Assembly: GCF_004358205.1 (NCBI RefSeq)
Contig: NZ_SMYO01000030.1
Span: 1 to 23,469 of the forward strand
Direction of reading: 5' to 3'
Length of the DNA stretch: 23,469 bases
DNA from: Bacillus salipaludis
GTDB lineage: Bacteria; Bacillota; Bacilli; Bacillales_B; DSM-18226
In this document: positions 13,266 through 20,874 of the stretch, one piece after another
Position numbering within the stretch: position 1 is the first letter of the stretch
How the letters are laid out: each line of letters opens with the position of its first letter
The notes under the pieces: model-generated
Told to the model about the DNA's origin: nothing
The model's database searches: none
Seen by the model: only the letters and a program-made list of their open reading frames with translations
Translations under genes and position numbers: made by a program

Positions 13266-14228
13266 ATGAATCAAGTTGTTCAATATTCAATCGTTGTACC
13301 CGTGTACAACGAAGAAGCAGTGATTCATGAAACCTACCGTAGATTGACCGAGGTAATGAGATCGACAGGAGAATCTTACGAGCTTCTCTTTGTGAACGAC
13401 GGCAGCCGTGATCGCACAGCCGACATCATAAAGGAATTTAGTGAAAAGGACCCCGCTGTTATTTTAGTAGATTTTTCAAGGAATTTCGGCCACCAAATTG
13501 CCATCACAGCAGGAATGGATCATTCAAAAGGAAGGGCCGTAGTCGTGATTGATGCCGACTTGCAGGATCCGCCCGAGCTTATTTTGGAAATGATTGGAAA
13601 ATGGAAACAAGGCTACGATGTGGTGTATGCAAAACGGACGAAACGAAAAGGAGAAACATTTTTAAAAAAATACACTGCCAAACTGTTTTACCGCTTTTTA
13701 CATTCGATGACAGATATCGACATCCCGCTTGATACAGGAGATTTTCGTTTATTGGACCGTAAAGTATGTGATCAAATGAATAACCTGCAAGAAAAAAACC
13801 GTTTTGTCCGCGGGTTAGTGAGCTGGGTTGGGTTTAAACAAATTGCCGTCGAGTATGAACGGGACGAGCGTCTGGCGGGCGAATCTAAATACCCGCTCAA
13901 GAAAATGCTGAAATTGTCGATGGATGGCATTACCTCCTTTTCCTATAAACCATTAAAACTAGCAAGCTTTGCTGGTGCGGGTTTATCGGTCATCGGCTTT
14001 TTCTACTTGTTCATTGTCCTATACTTAAAACTGTTTACCCATACTACCATCACAGGTTGGTCCTCCCTGATTGTGATTCAGTTGCTTTTTAACGGGTTTA
14101 TACTTTTTATTCTCGGAATCACTGGTGAATATATCGGCCGAATCTATGACGAATCGAAACATCGTCCACTCTATATTGTTCAAGAGATCTATCAAAAGAA
14201 GCCAGAAAAGAAAATGATATACAGATGA
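13266..14228 (+). CDS. GT2 glycosyltransferase, CsbB/YkcC/GtrB type
   Basis: A 320-residue membrane-associated enzyme expected to move a sugar from a nucleotide donor to undecaprenyl phosphate on the inner face of the membrane. The GT-A domain starts IVVPVYNEE, with VNDGSRD (43-49) and the metal-binding DADLQDPP (Asp96, Asp98), the signature of dolichol-phosphate-mannose synthase-like GT2 enzymes. Two C-terminal helices (about 232-255 and 266-288) match the GtrB/CsbB arrangement. The frame can be read from a TTG at 13215, but that lies in the promoter; ATG 13266 with AAGGAGTGA upstream is the start. It overlaps the flippase gene by 4 nt. The sugar cannot be predicted. Confidence 0.93.
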   Translation: MNQVVQYSIVVPVYNEEAVIHETYRRLTEVMRSTGESYELLFVNDGSRDRTADIIKEFSEKDPAVILVDFSRNFGHQIAITAGMDHSKGRAVVVIDADLQDPPELILEMIGKWKQGYDVVYAKRTKRKGETFLKKYTAKLFYRFLHSMTDIDIPLDTGDFRLLDRKVCDQMNNLQEKNRFVRGLVSWVGFKQIAVEYERDERLAGESKYPLKKMLKLSMDGITSFSYKPLKLASFAGAGLSVIGFFYLFIVLYLKLFTHTTITGWSSLIVIQLLFNGFILFILGITGEYIGRIYDESKHRPLYIVQEIYQKKPEKKMIYR

Positions 14229-14617
14229 CCAAGCGATGGCTTTCTTTTATAAAATTTGCAATTGTGGGTGCGGTCAATACCTCGATTGATTTTAGCGTCT
14301 ATGCATTCTTGACTTGGTTCAATGTAAACTACATCGTCGCTCAATGTATTTCGTACAGTGCCGGGGTGTTAAACAGCTATATCATGAACCGAAAATGGAC
14401 ATTTGAACAAAAAGGAAAAGGAAGTAAGCGAGAATTTTTCACTTTTCTTGGTGTGAACCTGATTACTTTGGTTATGACTTCTTTTTTATTAACGATGTTT
14501 TATAAGCATTTGCGACTTCCATTATGGATCAGTAAGTTACTCGTCACAGCAGCAAGTGTTGGAATGAATTATATTGGAACGAAAAGAATGGTATTTACTA
14601 GGGGGGTTCAACCATGA
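14225..14617 (+). CDS. GtrA/GtcA family lipid-linked sugar flippase
   Basis: A 130-residue membrane protein with four helices, typical of the GtrA family in length and pattern. It starts with the basic MTKRWLSFIKFAIVGAVNT block, and helix 1 contains the small GAVNT turn. ATG 14225 overlaps the GT2 stop (ATGA), so the two are coupled. Family members move the undecaprenyl-phosphate sugar across the membrane, here linking the GT2 to the GT-C enzyme at 9615. It ends inside another ATGA overlap with a very short frame. Confidence 0.92.
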   Translation: MTKRWLSFIKFAIVGAVNTSIDFSVYAFLTWFNVNYIVAQCISYSAGVLNSYIMNRKWTFEQKGKGSKREFFTFLGVNLITLVMTSFLLTMFYKHLRLPLWISKLLVTAASVGMNYIGTKRMVFTRGVQP

Positions 14618-14643
14618 AGATTAAAAAAGCAGTCAACCATTGA
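14614..14643 (+). pseudogene. Vestigial 9-codon ORF after the flippase gene
   Basis: ATG 14614 overlaps the flippase stop by 4 nt and has an AGGGGGG ribosome site, as for a coupled next gene. The frame reads MKIKKAVNH and stops at 14641-14643. This looks like the start of a lost operon member, cut short by a deletion or mutation near the hairpin repeat 40 bp further on. I cannot identify the lost gene, and a chance overlap is possible. Confidence 0.3.
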
Positions 14644-14686
14644 AGCAGCCCTTATGAGGGAGGACTTAAAGCATATTGTTCTGATA

Positions 14687-14757
14687 CCATAGGGACGGTT
14701 CTCTTGGTCTACTTTTTTATCTTTCTGACAAAAAAAGCCGACAGAACCGTCCCAAAG
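14687..14757. repeat. GGGACGGTTC hairpin repeat, copy 2
   Basis: CATAGGGACGGTTCT (14688-14702) pairs with AGAACCGTCCC (14743-14753). The arms are the same as in the copy at 6379-6430, but the middle is different and longer. It lies between the converging envelope and ABC transporter genes. Confidence 0.75.
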
Positions 14758-14764
14758 GTCCAAT

Positions 14765-14801
14765 TAAAAAGCAGCCCCCTAAAAAATTAGGAAAGCTGCC
14801 T
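14765..14801 (-). terminator. Terminator of the ABC transporter operon
   Basis: On the minus strand GGCAGCTTTCCTAA pairs imperfectly with TTAGGGGGCTGC and is followed by TTTTT. It begins about 11 bp after the stop codon of the ATP-binding protein gene. Confidence 0.8.
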
Positions 14802-14811
14802 TACCATTCTA

Positions 14812-15564
14812 TTAATGTTCCACTTTCTGAATAAATTCCCGTGTTCTGTTGTGTTTCGGGTTGTGGAAGAATTCCTTCGGCGGACCTTCCTCCACGATGA
14901 CGCCTCCGTCCATAAAGATAACACGATCGCCCACTTCCTCAGCAAATTTCATTTCATGGGTAACCAGCACCATGGTCATTCCCTCTTTGGCCAAATCACG
15001 AATAACATTTAAAACTTCGCCAATTAGTTCCGGATCGAGTGCAGAGGTGGCTTCGTCAAACAGCATTGCTTTCGGCTCCATCGCAAGGGCCCGGGCAATC
15101 GCGACACGCTGCTGCTGTCCACCTGATAATTGGCTCGGATAATGATTCATCCGTTCTGCCAAACCTACTTTACGCAGGTAGGTTTCAGCCGTTGCACGAG
15201 CCGCCTCCTTGGATTTTTTACGGATTTTCATTTGAGCAGCCATCACATTTTCCAACGCCGTCATTGTTGGGAATAAGTTAAACCTTTGAAATACCATTCC
15301 CACTTCCGTCCGAAGCCTGGCTACATGCTTCTCATCAAATTTTTCGCCCGGCTTTACGAAATAATCACCATGGACTTTTACAGTCCCCGCCGTTGGGATT
15401 TCTAAAAAATTAAGGCAGCGAAGAAAAGTAGATTTTCCTGATCCCGATGGGCCGATGATAACTACCTTTTCGCCTTCCTTTATCTCTAAATCGATTCCTT
15501 TTAAAATTTCGTTGGAACCAAAGGATTTTCGTAATTGATTGACTTCAATGATCACATTAGACAT
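14812..15564 (-). CDS. Polar amino-acid ABC transporter, ATP-binding protein (GlnQ-like)
   Basis: A 250-residue ATPase. Walker A is GPSGSGKST (38-46), the Q loop [10 protein letters not shown], the ABC signature LSGGQQQR, Walker [14 protein letters not shown], and the switch His lies in LVTHEM. These are typical of the GlnQ/HisP/TcyC branch that serves polar amino-acid importers. It overlaps the permease gene by 8 nt and has an AGAGGAGAT ribosome site. It is the last gene of the operon. Confidence 0.95.
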   Translation of the reverse strand: MSNVIIEVNQLRKSFGSNEILKGIDLEIKEGEKVVIIGPSGSGKSTFLRCLNFLEIPTAGTVKVHGDYFVKPGEKFDEKHVARLRTEVGMVFQRFNLFPTMTALENVMAAQMKIRKKSKEAARATAETYLRKVGLAERMNHYPSQLSGGQQQRVAIARALAMEPKAMLFDEATSALDPELIGEVLNVIRDLAKEGMTMVLVTHEMKFAEEVGDRVIFMDGGVIVEEGPPKEFFHNPKHNRTREFIQKVEH

Positions 15565-16264
15565 GACGACGTAATCTCCTCTCTAGTACTCGTACAACTT
15601 GAGCCATTGGTAAACTTAAAACCAAATAAGCTAAAGCTAATAGTGTATAAGATTCAATCGTTAAGAATGTTTGAGAGGCGTAAGCTTGAGTCCGCAATAA
15701 TAATTCATACACGGTTATAAATGCAAGAAGTGAAGTATCCTTTACCATCATAATGATGTAATTACCAAAGGTCGGCAATGCCACTCGAGCCGCTTGTGGG
15801 ATCACAATCGACCACATCGCCTGCTTGCTCGTATACCCCAGGGCAAGTGCTGCTTCCGTTTGCCCGCGGTCAATTGAAATAATTGAGGATCGAATAACTT
15901 CTGACAAATAAGCCCCATAGTTAATTCCCATCGCAACAGTACCTGCTGTAAAGGCGTTAAAATTGATTTGATAATTTGGAATCCAAAATTGGACTACAAG
16001 TGAGAGGAGCAACGGTACTACATAATACATATAGACGAGTTGGACAAGTAGAGGAGTTCCGCGAATAATTTCTAGGAATATCACCAATATTCGATTCAGC
16101 CACTTGAATTTAGAAATCCGCCCTAAAGCAATCAGTGTTCCAAGGATTAATGCCAGAGCGAACCCGCACACGGTGGCTCCAAGAACAGTCCCCAGTGCTT
16201 TTACCAATTCTGGAGAAAGATCTTTAAACGCTGTAGCAAAATCTAAATTTTTTAAAATGTTCAT
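15557..16264 (-). CDS. Polar amino-acid ABC transporter, permease
   Basis: A 235-residue membrane protein of the HisM/GlnP type. It has about five helices and the EAA-type loop [20 protein letters not shown] that docks the ATPase. The long frame starts further upstream, but ATG 16264 with AAAGGGTGA 7-8 nt upstream is the start. It probably forms a homodimer, because no second permease gene is present. A 120-bp hairpin repeat separates it from the binding-protein gene. Confidence 0.93.
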   Translation of the reverse strand: MNILKNLDFATAFKDLSPELVKALGTVLGATVCGFALALILGTLIALGRISKFKWLNRILVIFLEIIRGTPLLVQLVYMYYVVPLLLSLVVQFWIPNYQINFNAFTAGTVAMGINYGAYLSEVIRSSIISIDRGQTEAALALGYTSKQAMWSIVIPQAARVALPTFGNYIIMMVKDTSLLAFITVYELLLRTQAYASQTFLTIESYTLLALAYLVLSLPMAQVVRVLERRLRRHV

Positions 16265-16287
16265 ATGAGAATCACCCTTTTTAGAAA

Positions 16288-16404
16288 AGCACAAGCGCCC
16301 GATAAGCGGCTCTGGGACTGGAACTTCGACTAAGGTAAATGAAGAAAACCAACAACATTCAATTGAAGTATAATGAAGTCCTTTTGCCGCTAGGCGCTTG
16401 AGCT
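16288..16404. repeat. AGCGC-type intergenic hairpin repeat, copy 2
   Basis: The terminal inverted repeat is AGCACAAGCGCC (16288-16299) with GGCGCTTGAGCT (16393-16404), one mismatch. It lies inside the ABC operon, between the binding-protein and permease genes, and resembles the copy at 3961-4060. It may lower transcription into the permease gene relative to the binding protein, a common need in ABC importers. Confidence 0.65.
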
Positions 16405-16453
16405 AAACCATGATAGAAGTCAGGAGCATGTAAGACAAAGAATCTCTTTAAAT

Positions 16454-17305
16454 CTATTTTCCAGCAGGTACGAAATTATCTTCATTTAATCCATACTTTT
16501 TCAAGGTCTTCAGGATAAAGCCATCTTCCTTCATCTTATCCAGTTCCTTATTTACCGCATCTAACAGATCTTTATCTGACTTACGGACCGCTGCACCAAT
16601 ATTTCCAGCTGCTTCAGCCTTATAAGGTGATACTAATTTTAAGTTCAACGTTTTATCATTTGTGATACTATAGCCCGCAACCGCACTATCTGTGATACAT
16701 GCATCAATTTTGTTCGTATTTACGGCAAGAAGAAGCTCAGATTGTGAATTAAACACCTTAACCTCTTTAATTTCGCCTTCCTTTTGAAGCTTTTGCGCAA
16801 ACTCAAGGAATGCGGTTCCTTTTTGTCCGCCGACAACCTTATCTTTTAAATCATCCAAACCTTTAATAGGAGAATCTTTCACGACAACCAATGCTTCCCC
16901 TTCGGTGTACCAAATGTTCGTGAAGTCAGCAATTTTTTGACGCTCAGGCTTGATATACATACCATCGGTTACCATATCCACATTGTTATTATTAAGATCA
17001 AGCAGCAAGTTTTCGAACTTTACTTCTTTCATTTCTACTTTTGGAATGCCTAAACGCTTAGCCACTTCCGTGATAATTTCAGCATCAATCCCTGAAAACT
17101 TTTTTGTATCCTTATCAATGTAGGCAAATGGAACGTCGTTAGAGGATGCGACAACAAGCACTCCTTTATCTTTAATCCTTTGTAACGCACTTGCGGAGCT
17201 ATTTTTTGAACCATCCGCATTTCCATTTGACTTTTGGCCGCCGCAGCCTGCTAATAGAATAATAGAAAGAACCGTAAGCAAAAACATTTTGGTCAATCGT
17301 TTCAT
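16454..17305 (-). CDS. Amino-acid ABC transporter substrate-binding lipoprotein
   Basis: A 283-residue family 3 solute-binding protein. The N-terminus MKRLTKMF is followed by a hydrophobic stretch and the lipobox LLAGC, so Cys21 is lipidated and the protein is anchored outside the membrane. A Ser/Asn linker leads to two lobes; the typical early block is KGVLVVASSNDVPFAYID, then GIDAEI and GMYIKPERQKIADF. The frame is open further upstream, but ATG 17305 with AGGGGGA upstream gives the correct signal peptide. Binding specificity cannot be read; neighbouring genes suggest an amino-acid-like or amide compound. Its upstream region was split from the HisD-family gene by a MITE. Confidence 0.93.
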   Translation of the reverse strand: MKRLTKMFLLTVLSIILLAGCGGQKSNGNADGSKNSSASALQRIKDKGVLVVASSNDVPFAYIDKDTKKFSGIDAEIITEVAKRLGIPKVEMKEVKFENLLLDLNNNNVDMVTDGMYIKPERQKIADFTNIWYTEGEALVVVKDSPIKGLDDLKDKVVGGQKGTAFLEFAQKLQKEGEIKEVKVFNSQSELLLAVNTNKIDACITDSAVAGYSITNDKTLNLKLVSPYKAEAAGNIGAAVRKSDKDLLDAVNKELDKMKEDGFILKTLKKYGLNEDNFVPAGK

Positions 17306-17321
17306 CGAAAAAAATCCCCCT

Positions 17322-17525
17322 TTTAATTTGGCTTTGTTAAAGAACAATGTTGATATTTAAAACAAAGTTGATTGGAGCGGAAGGTGCGAGACCCCAGCGG
17401 GAGCAGCGGGACAGGTGAGACCCCACAGGCGCTTTCAGCGCCGAGGAGGCTCACCGCCCGCCCCGCTTAAAAGCGAGCATCCTGGAGCGGAAATCAACAA
17501 CCAGGTTTAGCACAGCCTTTAATTT
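17322..17525 (+). mobile_element. MITE copy A with 8-bp target duplication
   Basis: The 188-bp non-coding element (17330-17517) starts GGCTTTGTTAAAG and ends TTTAGCACAGCC, an imperfect terminal inverted repeat. It is flanked by identical TTTAATTT at 17322-17329 and 17518-17525. It contains GGAGCGGAA twice (17374-17382 and 17484-17492) and a GC-rich hairpin core. The right target copy overlaps the HisD-family stop codon. The GGC ends and 8-bp duplication resemble those of ISL3-family elements, but no transposase is present, so the mobilising enzyme is unknown. Confidence 0.85.
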
Positions 17526-18804
17526 AGCTTTTCACTTCGAGATCAAGCATTCCGCTCCATCTGACATTGGCAGAACGAAGGTGACCAATCAAACCCTCTT
17601 GGTTAGACTGCCGTACACAATGTGGTGCCAGGACATTGACGCCTTCTGGCTTGATTTGCTGATAGGTCACCACTTTTAAAAATGTCCCAACCCACACACC
17701 GCCTGTATATTTAGCAGCAGCCCGAGTCGGAAGAATGTGGTTCGTTCCACACACTTTGTCTGCATAAACAACAGAGGATAGGTCTCCTAGAAATAATGAT
17801 CCATAGTTGATAAATTGTTCTTTAATGTCATACGCATTGATGGTTTGAACATGGAGATGTTCTGGCGCCCACTCGTTTACAATAGCAATGGCCTCTTCTA
17901 AACTGTCGGCAAGGAATACTTGTCCCCATTTTTCCCATGAAGCACGTGCCGTTACCGCAGTTGGCAAGGTTTTTAGCTGTTCTTCAATTTCCTGAAGAAC
18001 TGCCACGCCTAAATCACGGTCGGTGGTAACTAAGGCCACCCTGGCATTTACATCATGCTCTGCTTGAGCGAGTAAATCGGAAGCGACATAAACAGGGTTG
18101 GCAAATTGATCGGCTATCACCAACACTTCACTCGGGCCCGCTAATAAGTCAATTCCCACCTGGCCATGAACTTGCCGCTTGGCCTCGGTCACATACAGGT
18201 TACCTGGTCCGGTAATTTTATGAACCGGTGCAATCGTTTCCGTGCCGTAAGCAAGCGCGGCAATCGCTTGAGCCCCGCCCACGCGGTAGACTTCATCCGC
18301 ACCGGAAAAGTGAGCCGCCGCCAATACAGCCGGGTGGACTTCTCCCGATTTAGTAGGCGGTGTACAGACCTTCACATTCGAAACACCTGCAACCTTAGCG
18401 GGAATGATCGCCATTTGTGCAGAAGATAACAATGGATATCTTCCCCCGGGAACATAAGCCCCAACTGTTTCAATCGGAATCACCCGCTGTCCCAAATACA
18501 CCCCCGGAATCATTTCTTGCTCAAATTCTGTTAGTGTTCGCCGCTGCGCCTCGGCAAAAGCGCGAATTCTCTCCACCGAAAACTGAAGGTCTTCAATCAT
18601 CGTTTGCGGTAATTGGGAAATGGCTCTCTGAATGTCGTCCTCTTGGACACGAAGTTCTTCAATCTCCACTCCGTCAAACTGTTTTAGGTAGGCTTTAAGG
18701 GCAGCATCCCCCTCTTGCCGAACTCGTTGAATAATGGAAGCAACAGCTTCTTCTACACGAACTGCCTCACCATTGTTCAGCTGTTCCTGTTTTAACATTT
18801 CCAT
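17524..18804 (-). CDS. Histidinol dehydrogenase-family protein, probably a catabolic paralog
   Basis: A 426-residue NAD-dependent dehydrogenase of the HisD family, which oxidises an amino alcohol or alcohol to the acid in two steps. The zinc and catalytic residues match E. coli HisD: Gln247, His250, Asp349 and His408 for zinc, and Glu315-His316 (WAPEHLH) for catalysis. Other blocks differ from biosynthetic HisD: VPGGRYPLLSSAQM instead of the usual YPSSVLMNA type, and CGTNHILPTRAAAKYTGG. This pattern resembles HisD paralogs such as sulfopropanediol or other alcohol dehydrogenases. No other his gene is nearby; the neighbours are a GntR regulator, an amidase and an amino-acid ABC importer. ATG 18804 has AAAGGAG 8 nt upstream; ATG 18810 is too close to it. 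The stop overlaps a MITE target duplication. Confidence 0.88.
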   Translation of the reverse strand: MEMLKQEQLNNGEAVRVEEAVASIIQRVRQEGDAALKAYLKQFDGVEIEELRVQEDDIQRAISQLPQTMIEDLQFSVERIRAFAEAQRRTLTEFEQEMIPGVYLGQRVIPIETVGAYVPGGRYPLLSSAQMAIIPAKVAGVSNVKVCTPPTKSGEVHPAVLAAAHFSGADEVYRVGGAQAIAALAYGTETIAPVHKITGPGNLYVTEAKRQVHGQVGIDLLAGPSEVLVIADQFANPVYVASDLLAQAEHDVNARVALVTTDRDLGVAVLQEIEEQLKTLPTAVTARASWEKWGQVFLADSLEEAIAIVNEWAPEHLHVQTINAYDIKEQFINYGSLFLGDLSSVVYADKVCGTNHILPTRAAAKYTGGVWVGTFLKVVTYQQIKPEGVNVLAPHCVRQSNQEGLIGHLRSANVRWSGMLDLEVKS

Positions 18805-18901
18805 GTTCATTTCTCCTTTGTAGGCATATACTGGTTACCCAGCAGTTTTAAAAATGGCAGAATCCGACATGTGTTGGAAAACCATCATTACGATAGATCA
18901 G

Positions 18902-18940
18902 ATTGTATCCCCCTAGCGTGTACAATGATTGTATACAATT
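18902..18940. promoter_or_regulatory. Probable GntR/FCD operator upstream of the HisD-family gene
   Basis: ATTGTATACAAT (18928-18939) is a perfect 12-bp palindrome of the form used by many GntR/FCD regulators. Further half sites, TGTACAAT (18919-18926) and ATTGTAT (18902-18908), stand close by. It lies in the 153-bp gap between the regulator and the HisD-family gene, so the regulator may control hisD-type and downstream ABC genes. Confidence 0.5.
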
Positions 18941-18957
18941 AACCCTAAAAAAAATGA

Positions 18958-19647
18958 CTAGAGTGTGTACCGAGTAATAATTTGATCAATGGGTAACGCA
19001 TGATTTAATTTTTTCGTGAAGTCAATATCTCGTATGATGAAAGGAATATGTTCAATTGCAAGTTGCTTTGCGCGGATGGAATCTCGTTGTTTAATGGCTT
19101 CATACAATTCCCGGTGCTGATGATTCGAATGGGTTGTTTCCGTTACTGTCACGTCATAAAATGTTTGAATGATAAGCGTTAAGGAAAGAATCTCCCGCAA
19201 ATATTGTATGAGATAGGAGTTTTTACAAGCCTCAATCACGGCTAGATGAAAGGATTGAATGGCCTGCAGGGCATTCTGTGGCTGATCTTGCTGGTAAAAC
19301 TGTTCCTCCTGATCCAAGAAAAAGTTCATCCTTTCCAGGTCAGAGGGACTCGCTTGTAGTGCAGTTAAATATGTAGCTTCCGGTTCTAATATTTTTCGAA
19401 TATAAAAGATTTGTTCCGCTTCCTCAGGTGTCGGGCAATAAACAAAAGTGCCCTTATTGGGAATAAAACGAACCAAAGATTCATATTTCAGACGAGAAAG
19501 AACCGCTCGAATCGGGGTTCGGCTCACGCCAAATCCTTCAGCAAGTGAAGATTCTACTAATTGGGTACCTGGAGGAAGTTCTGCATTGAAAATTGCATTC
19601 CGTAAAATTTGATAAATCTGCTGTTCCCCCATTTTTGAATTTGGCAA
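18958..19647 (-). CDS. GntR family regulator, FCD (FadR-type) subfamily
   Basis: A 229-residue repressor. The winged helix (about 5-75) shows LVESSLAEGFGVSRTPIRAV, the GntR recognition helix. The C-terminal all-helical FCD domain (about 85-215) has the metal/ligand-binding pattern with FHLAVIEACKNS and HSNHQHRELYEAI. FCD regulators usually sense an organic acid or amino-acid intermediate. The frame starts at TTG 19647 with an AAGGGGGG ribosome site; ATG 19632 lacks one. It lies between the acetamidase and HisD-family genes in the same direction and has its own promoter. Confidence 0.92.
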   Translation of the reverse strand: MPNSKMGEQQIYQILRNAIFNAELPPGTQLVESSLAEGFGVSRTPIRAVLSRLKYESLVRFIPNKGTFVYCPTPEEAEQIFYIRKILEPEATYLTALQASPSDLERMNFFLDQEEQFYQQDQPQNALQAIQSFHLAVIEACKNSYLIQYLREILSLTLIIQTFYDVTVTETTHSNHQHRELYEAIKQRDSIRAKQLAIEHIPFIIRDIDFTKKLNHALPIDQIITRYTL

Positions 19648-19679
19648 ACTAGCCCCCCCTTCAATTATTCTATAATAAT

Positions 19680-19708
19680 AGTTTAGTCCTATTTATCTGA
19701 AACGTCAA
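19680..19708 (-). promoter_or_regulatory. Promoter of the GntR gene
   Basis: The minus strand has TTGACG (19703-19708), a 17-bp spacer and TAAACT (19680-19685). Transcription would start near 19673, 25 nt before the TTG start codon. Confidence 0.55.
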
Positions 19709-19770
19709 TATATTTATAATTTTTGAATAATTTTGAATATATTTGTCGAAGGCTGACAATAAAAGTCAAT

Positions 19771-20652
19771 TCATATAGACACCAGGCATTTTGGCAACAT
19801 AAGCCGAACAGTGATTTTCGGATTGACAAGCTGACTAACTCGAATGTCCCCTTTTGCACTGATCATGCGATAGGCATCGGCAAACTCCAGGTTATGTTCC
19901 TTTTGTAAAAGCCTAATCCCTTCGATCATAGCCTCTCTTACAGCAGTACGAAATTCTGTTGCGCTTTTAATGATGAGAATATGACTGTCTGTTTCCACGA
20001 TGGGCGTAAAAAGTTCTACGTTTTCCTTTTTGTTAATTTGAAGTGTGACTTTCCCGCCGATTTCAACACCAGTCCCATTCAATTCCCCATCTCCCATAGA
20101 TGCGTGCAGATCTCCCAAAGCCAAAAGGGCACCAGTCTGAAAAACCGGTAAATATAGGGTATTCCCTTCCGTAATATCTTTCGTATCCATATTACCGCCA
20201 TGTTCTCCTGGTGTTGAAGTTGGAATCGCTTCATTAAGGGGGGCAACGCCTATAACCCCGATCATTTTATTAACGGGAAATGTCATCGTGTTATTTAGGA
20301 TCACCATGTCGTTTTCGATCTTTAAAATCCGGGTTTGTGCTTCACGAATGTAATCACCAAGAAGCCCACCTCCTGGTCTGGTTGACATCACGCCTGCAGA
20401 ATCAAGTTCAATTTTTTTTATGATAATTTCAAGTACATCCCCCCTTTTCACATCTTCAATGTAAATAGGTCCTGTTGCAGGGTTTACTTTTAAATGAGGG
20501 AAGTCAGTGATTAAATCTTTTTCCGTTTTTAAATGTCCCCCATAACAGTCAATCGTTTCGATATCCACTATTTCGCCAAGTTTAACCGAAGCGATTGGTT
20601 TATTCGCACTCGAAAACTCGTATACATACTTTCCTTTTATTGTTTGTCTCAT
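19771..20652 (-). CDS. Acetamidase/formamidase family protein
   Basis: A 293-residue soluble hydrolase of the FmdA/AmdA family, which releases ammonia from short amides such as formamide or acetamide. Conserved blocks seen are the ETIDCYGG region, VNPATGPIYIEDVKRGD, TSTPGEHGGNMDTKDI and LGDLHASMGDGELNGTGVE, which carry the metal-binding His/Asp/Glu residues. It is at the short end of the family, like many Firmicute members. ATG 20652 has AAGGTGA upstream. It is first of three minus-strand genes with the GntR regulator and the HisD-family protein. Its promoter region has been split by MITE copy B, which begins 30 bp upstream. The substrate is inferred only at family level. Confidence 0.9.
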   Translation of the reverse strand: MRQTIKGKYVYEFSSANKPIASVKLGEIVDIETIDCYGGHLKTEKDLITDFPHLKVNPATGPIYIEDVKRGDVLEIIIKKIELDSAGVMSTRPGGGLLGDYIREAQTRILKIENDMVILNNTMTFPVNKMIGVIGVAPLNEAIPTSTPGEHGGNMDTKDITEGNTLYLPVFQTGALLALGDLHASMGDGELNGTGVEIGGKVTLQINKKENVELFTPIVETDSHILIIKSATEFRTAVREAMIEGIRLLQKEHNLEFADAYRMISAKGDIRVSQLVNPKITVRLMLPKCLVSI

Positions 20653-20673
20653 GTTTTCACCTTGCCTATTTTA

Positions 20674-20874
20674 TTTTTCTTGGCTGTGTTAAACTTGGTT
20701 GTTGATTTCCGCTCCAGGATGCGCGCTTTCCGCGGGGCGGGCGGTGAGCCTCCTCGGCGCTTTAGCGCCTGTGGGGTCTCACCTGTCCCGCTGCTCCCGC
20801 AGGAGTCTCGCACCTTCCGCTCCAATCAACTTTGTTTAAAAATTAACATTGTTCTTTAACAAAGCCTTTTTCTT
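20674..20874 (-). mobile_element. MITE copy B with 8-bp target duplication (inverted relative to copy A)
   Basis: The 185-bp element (20682-20866) is flanked by identical TTTTTCTT at 20674-20681 and 20867-20874. Read on the minus strand it aligns with copy A over its whole length with few differences, including both GGAGCGGAA repeats and the GC-rich core. Copies A and B are therefore inverted repeats around a 3.2-kb segment holding the HisD-family, GntR and acetamidase genes. Confidence 0.85.

Noticed and set aside
17524..18804. Part of a histidine biosynthesis operon
   Set aside because: No other his gene or his leader is adjacent, and conserved segments differ from biosynthetic HisD.
17322..20874. 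Composite transposon carrying the HisD-family, GntR and acetamidase genes
   Set aside because: Each copy has its own target duplication, so they inserted separately; there is no duplication around the whole block and no transposase.
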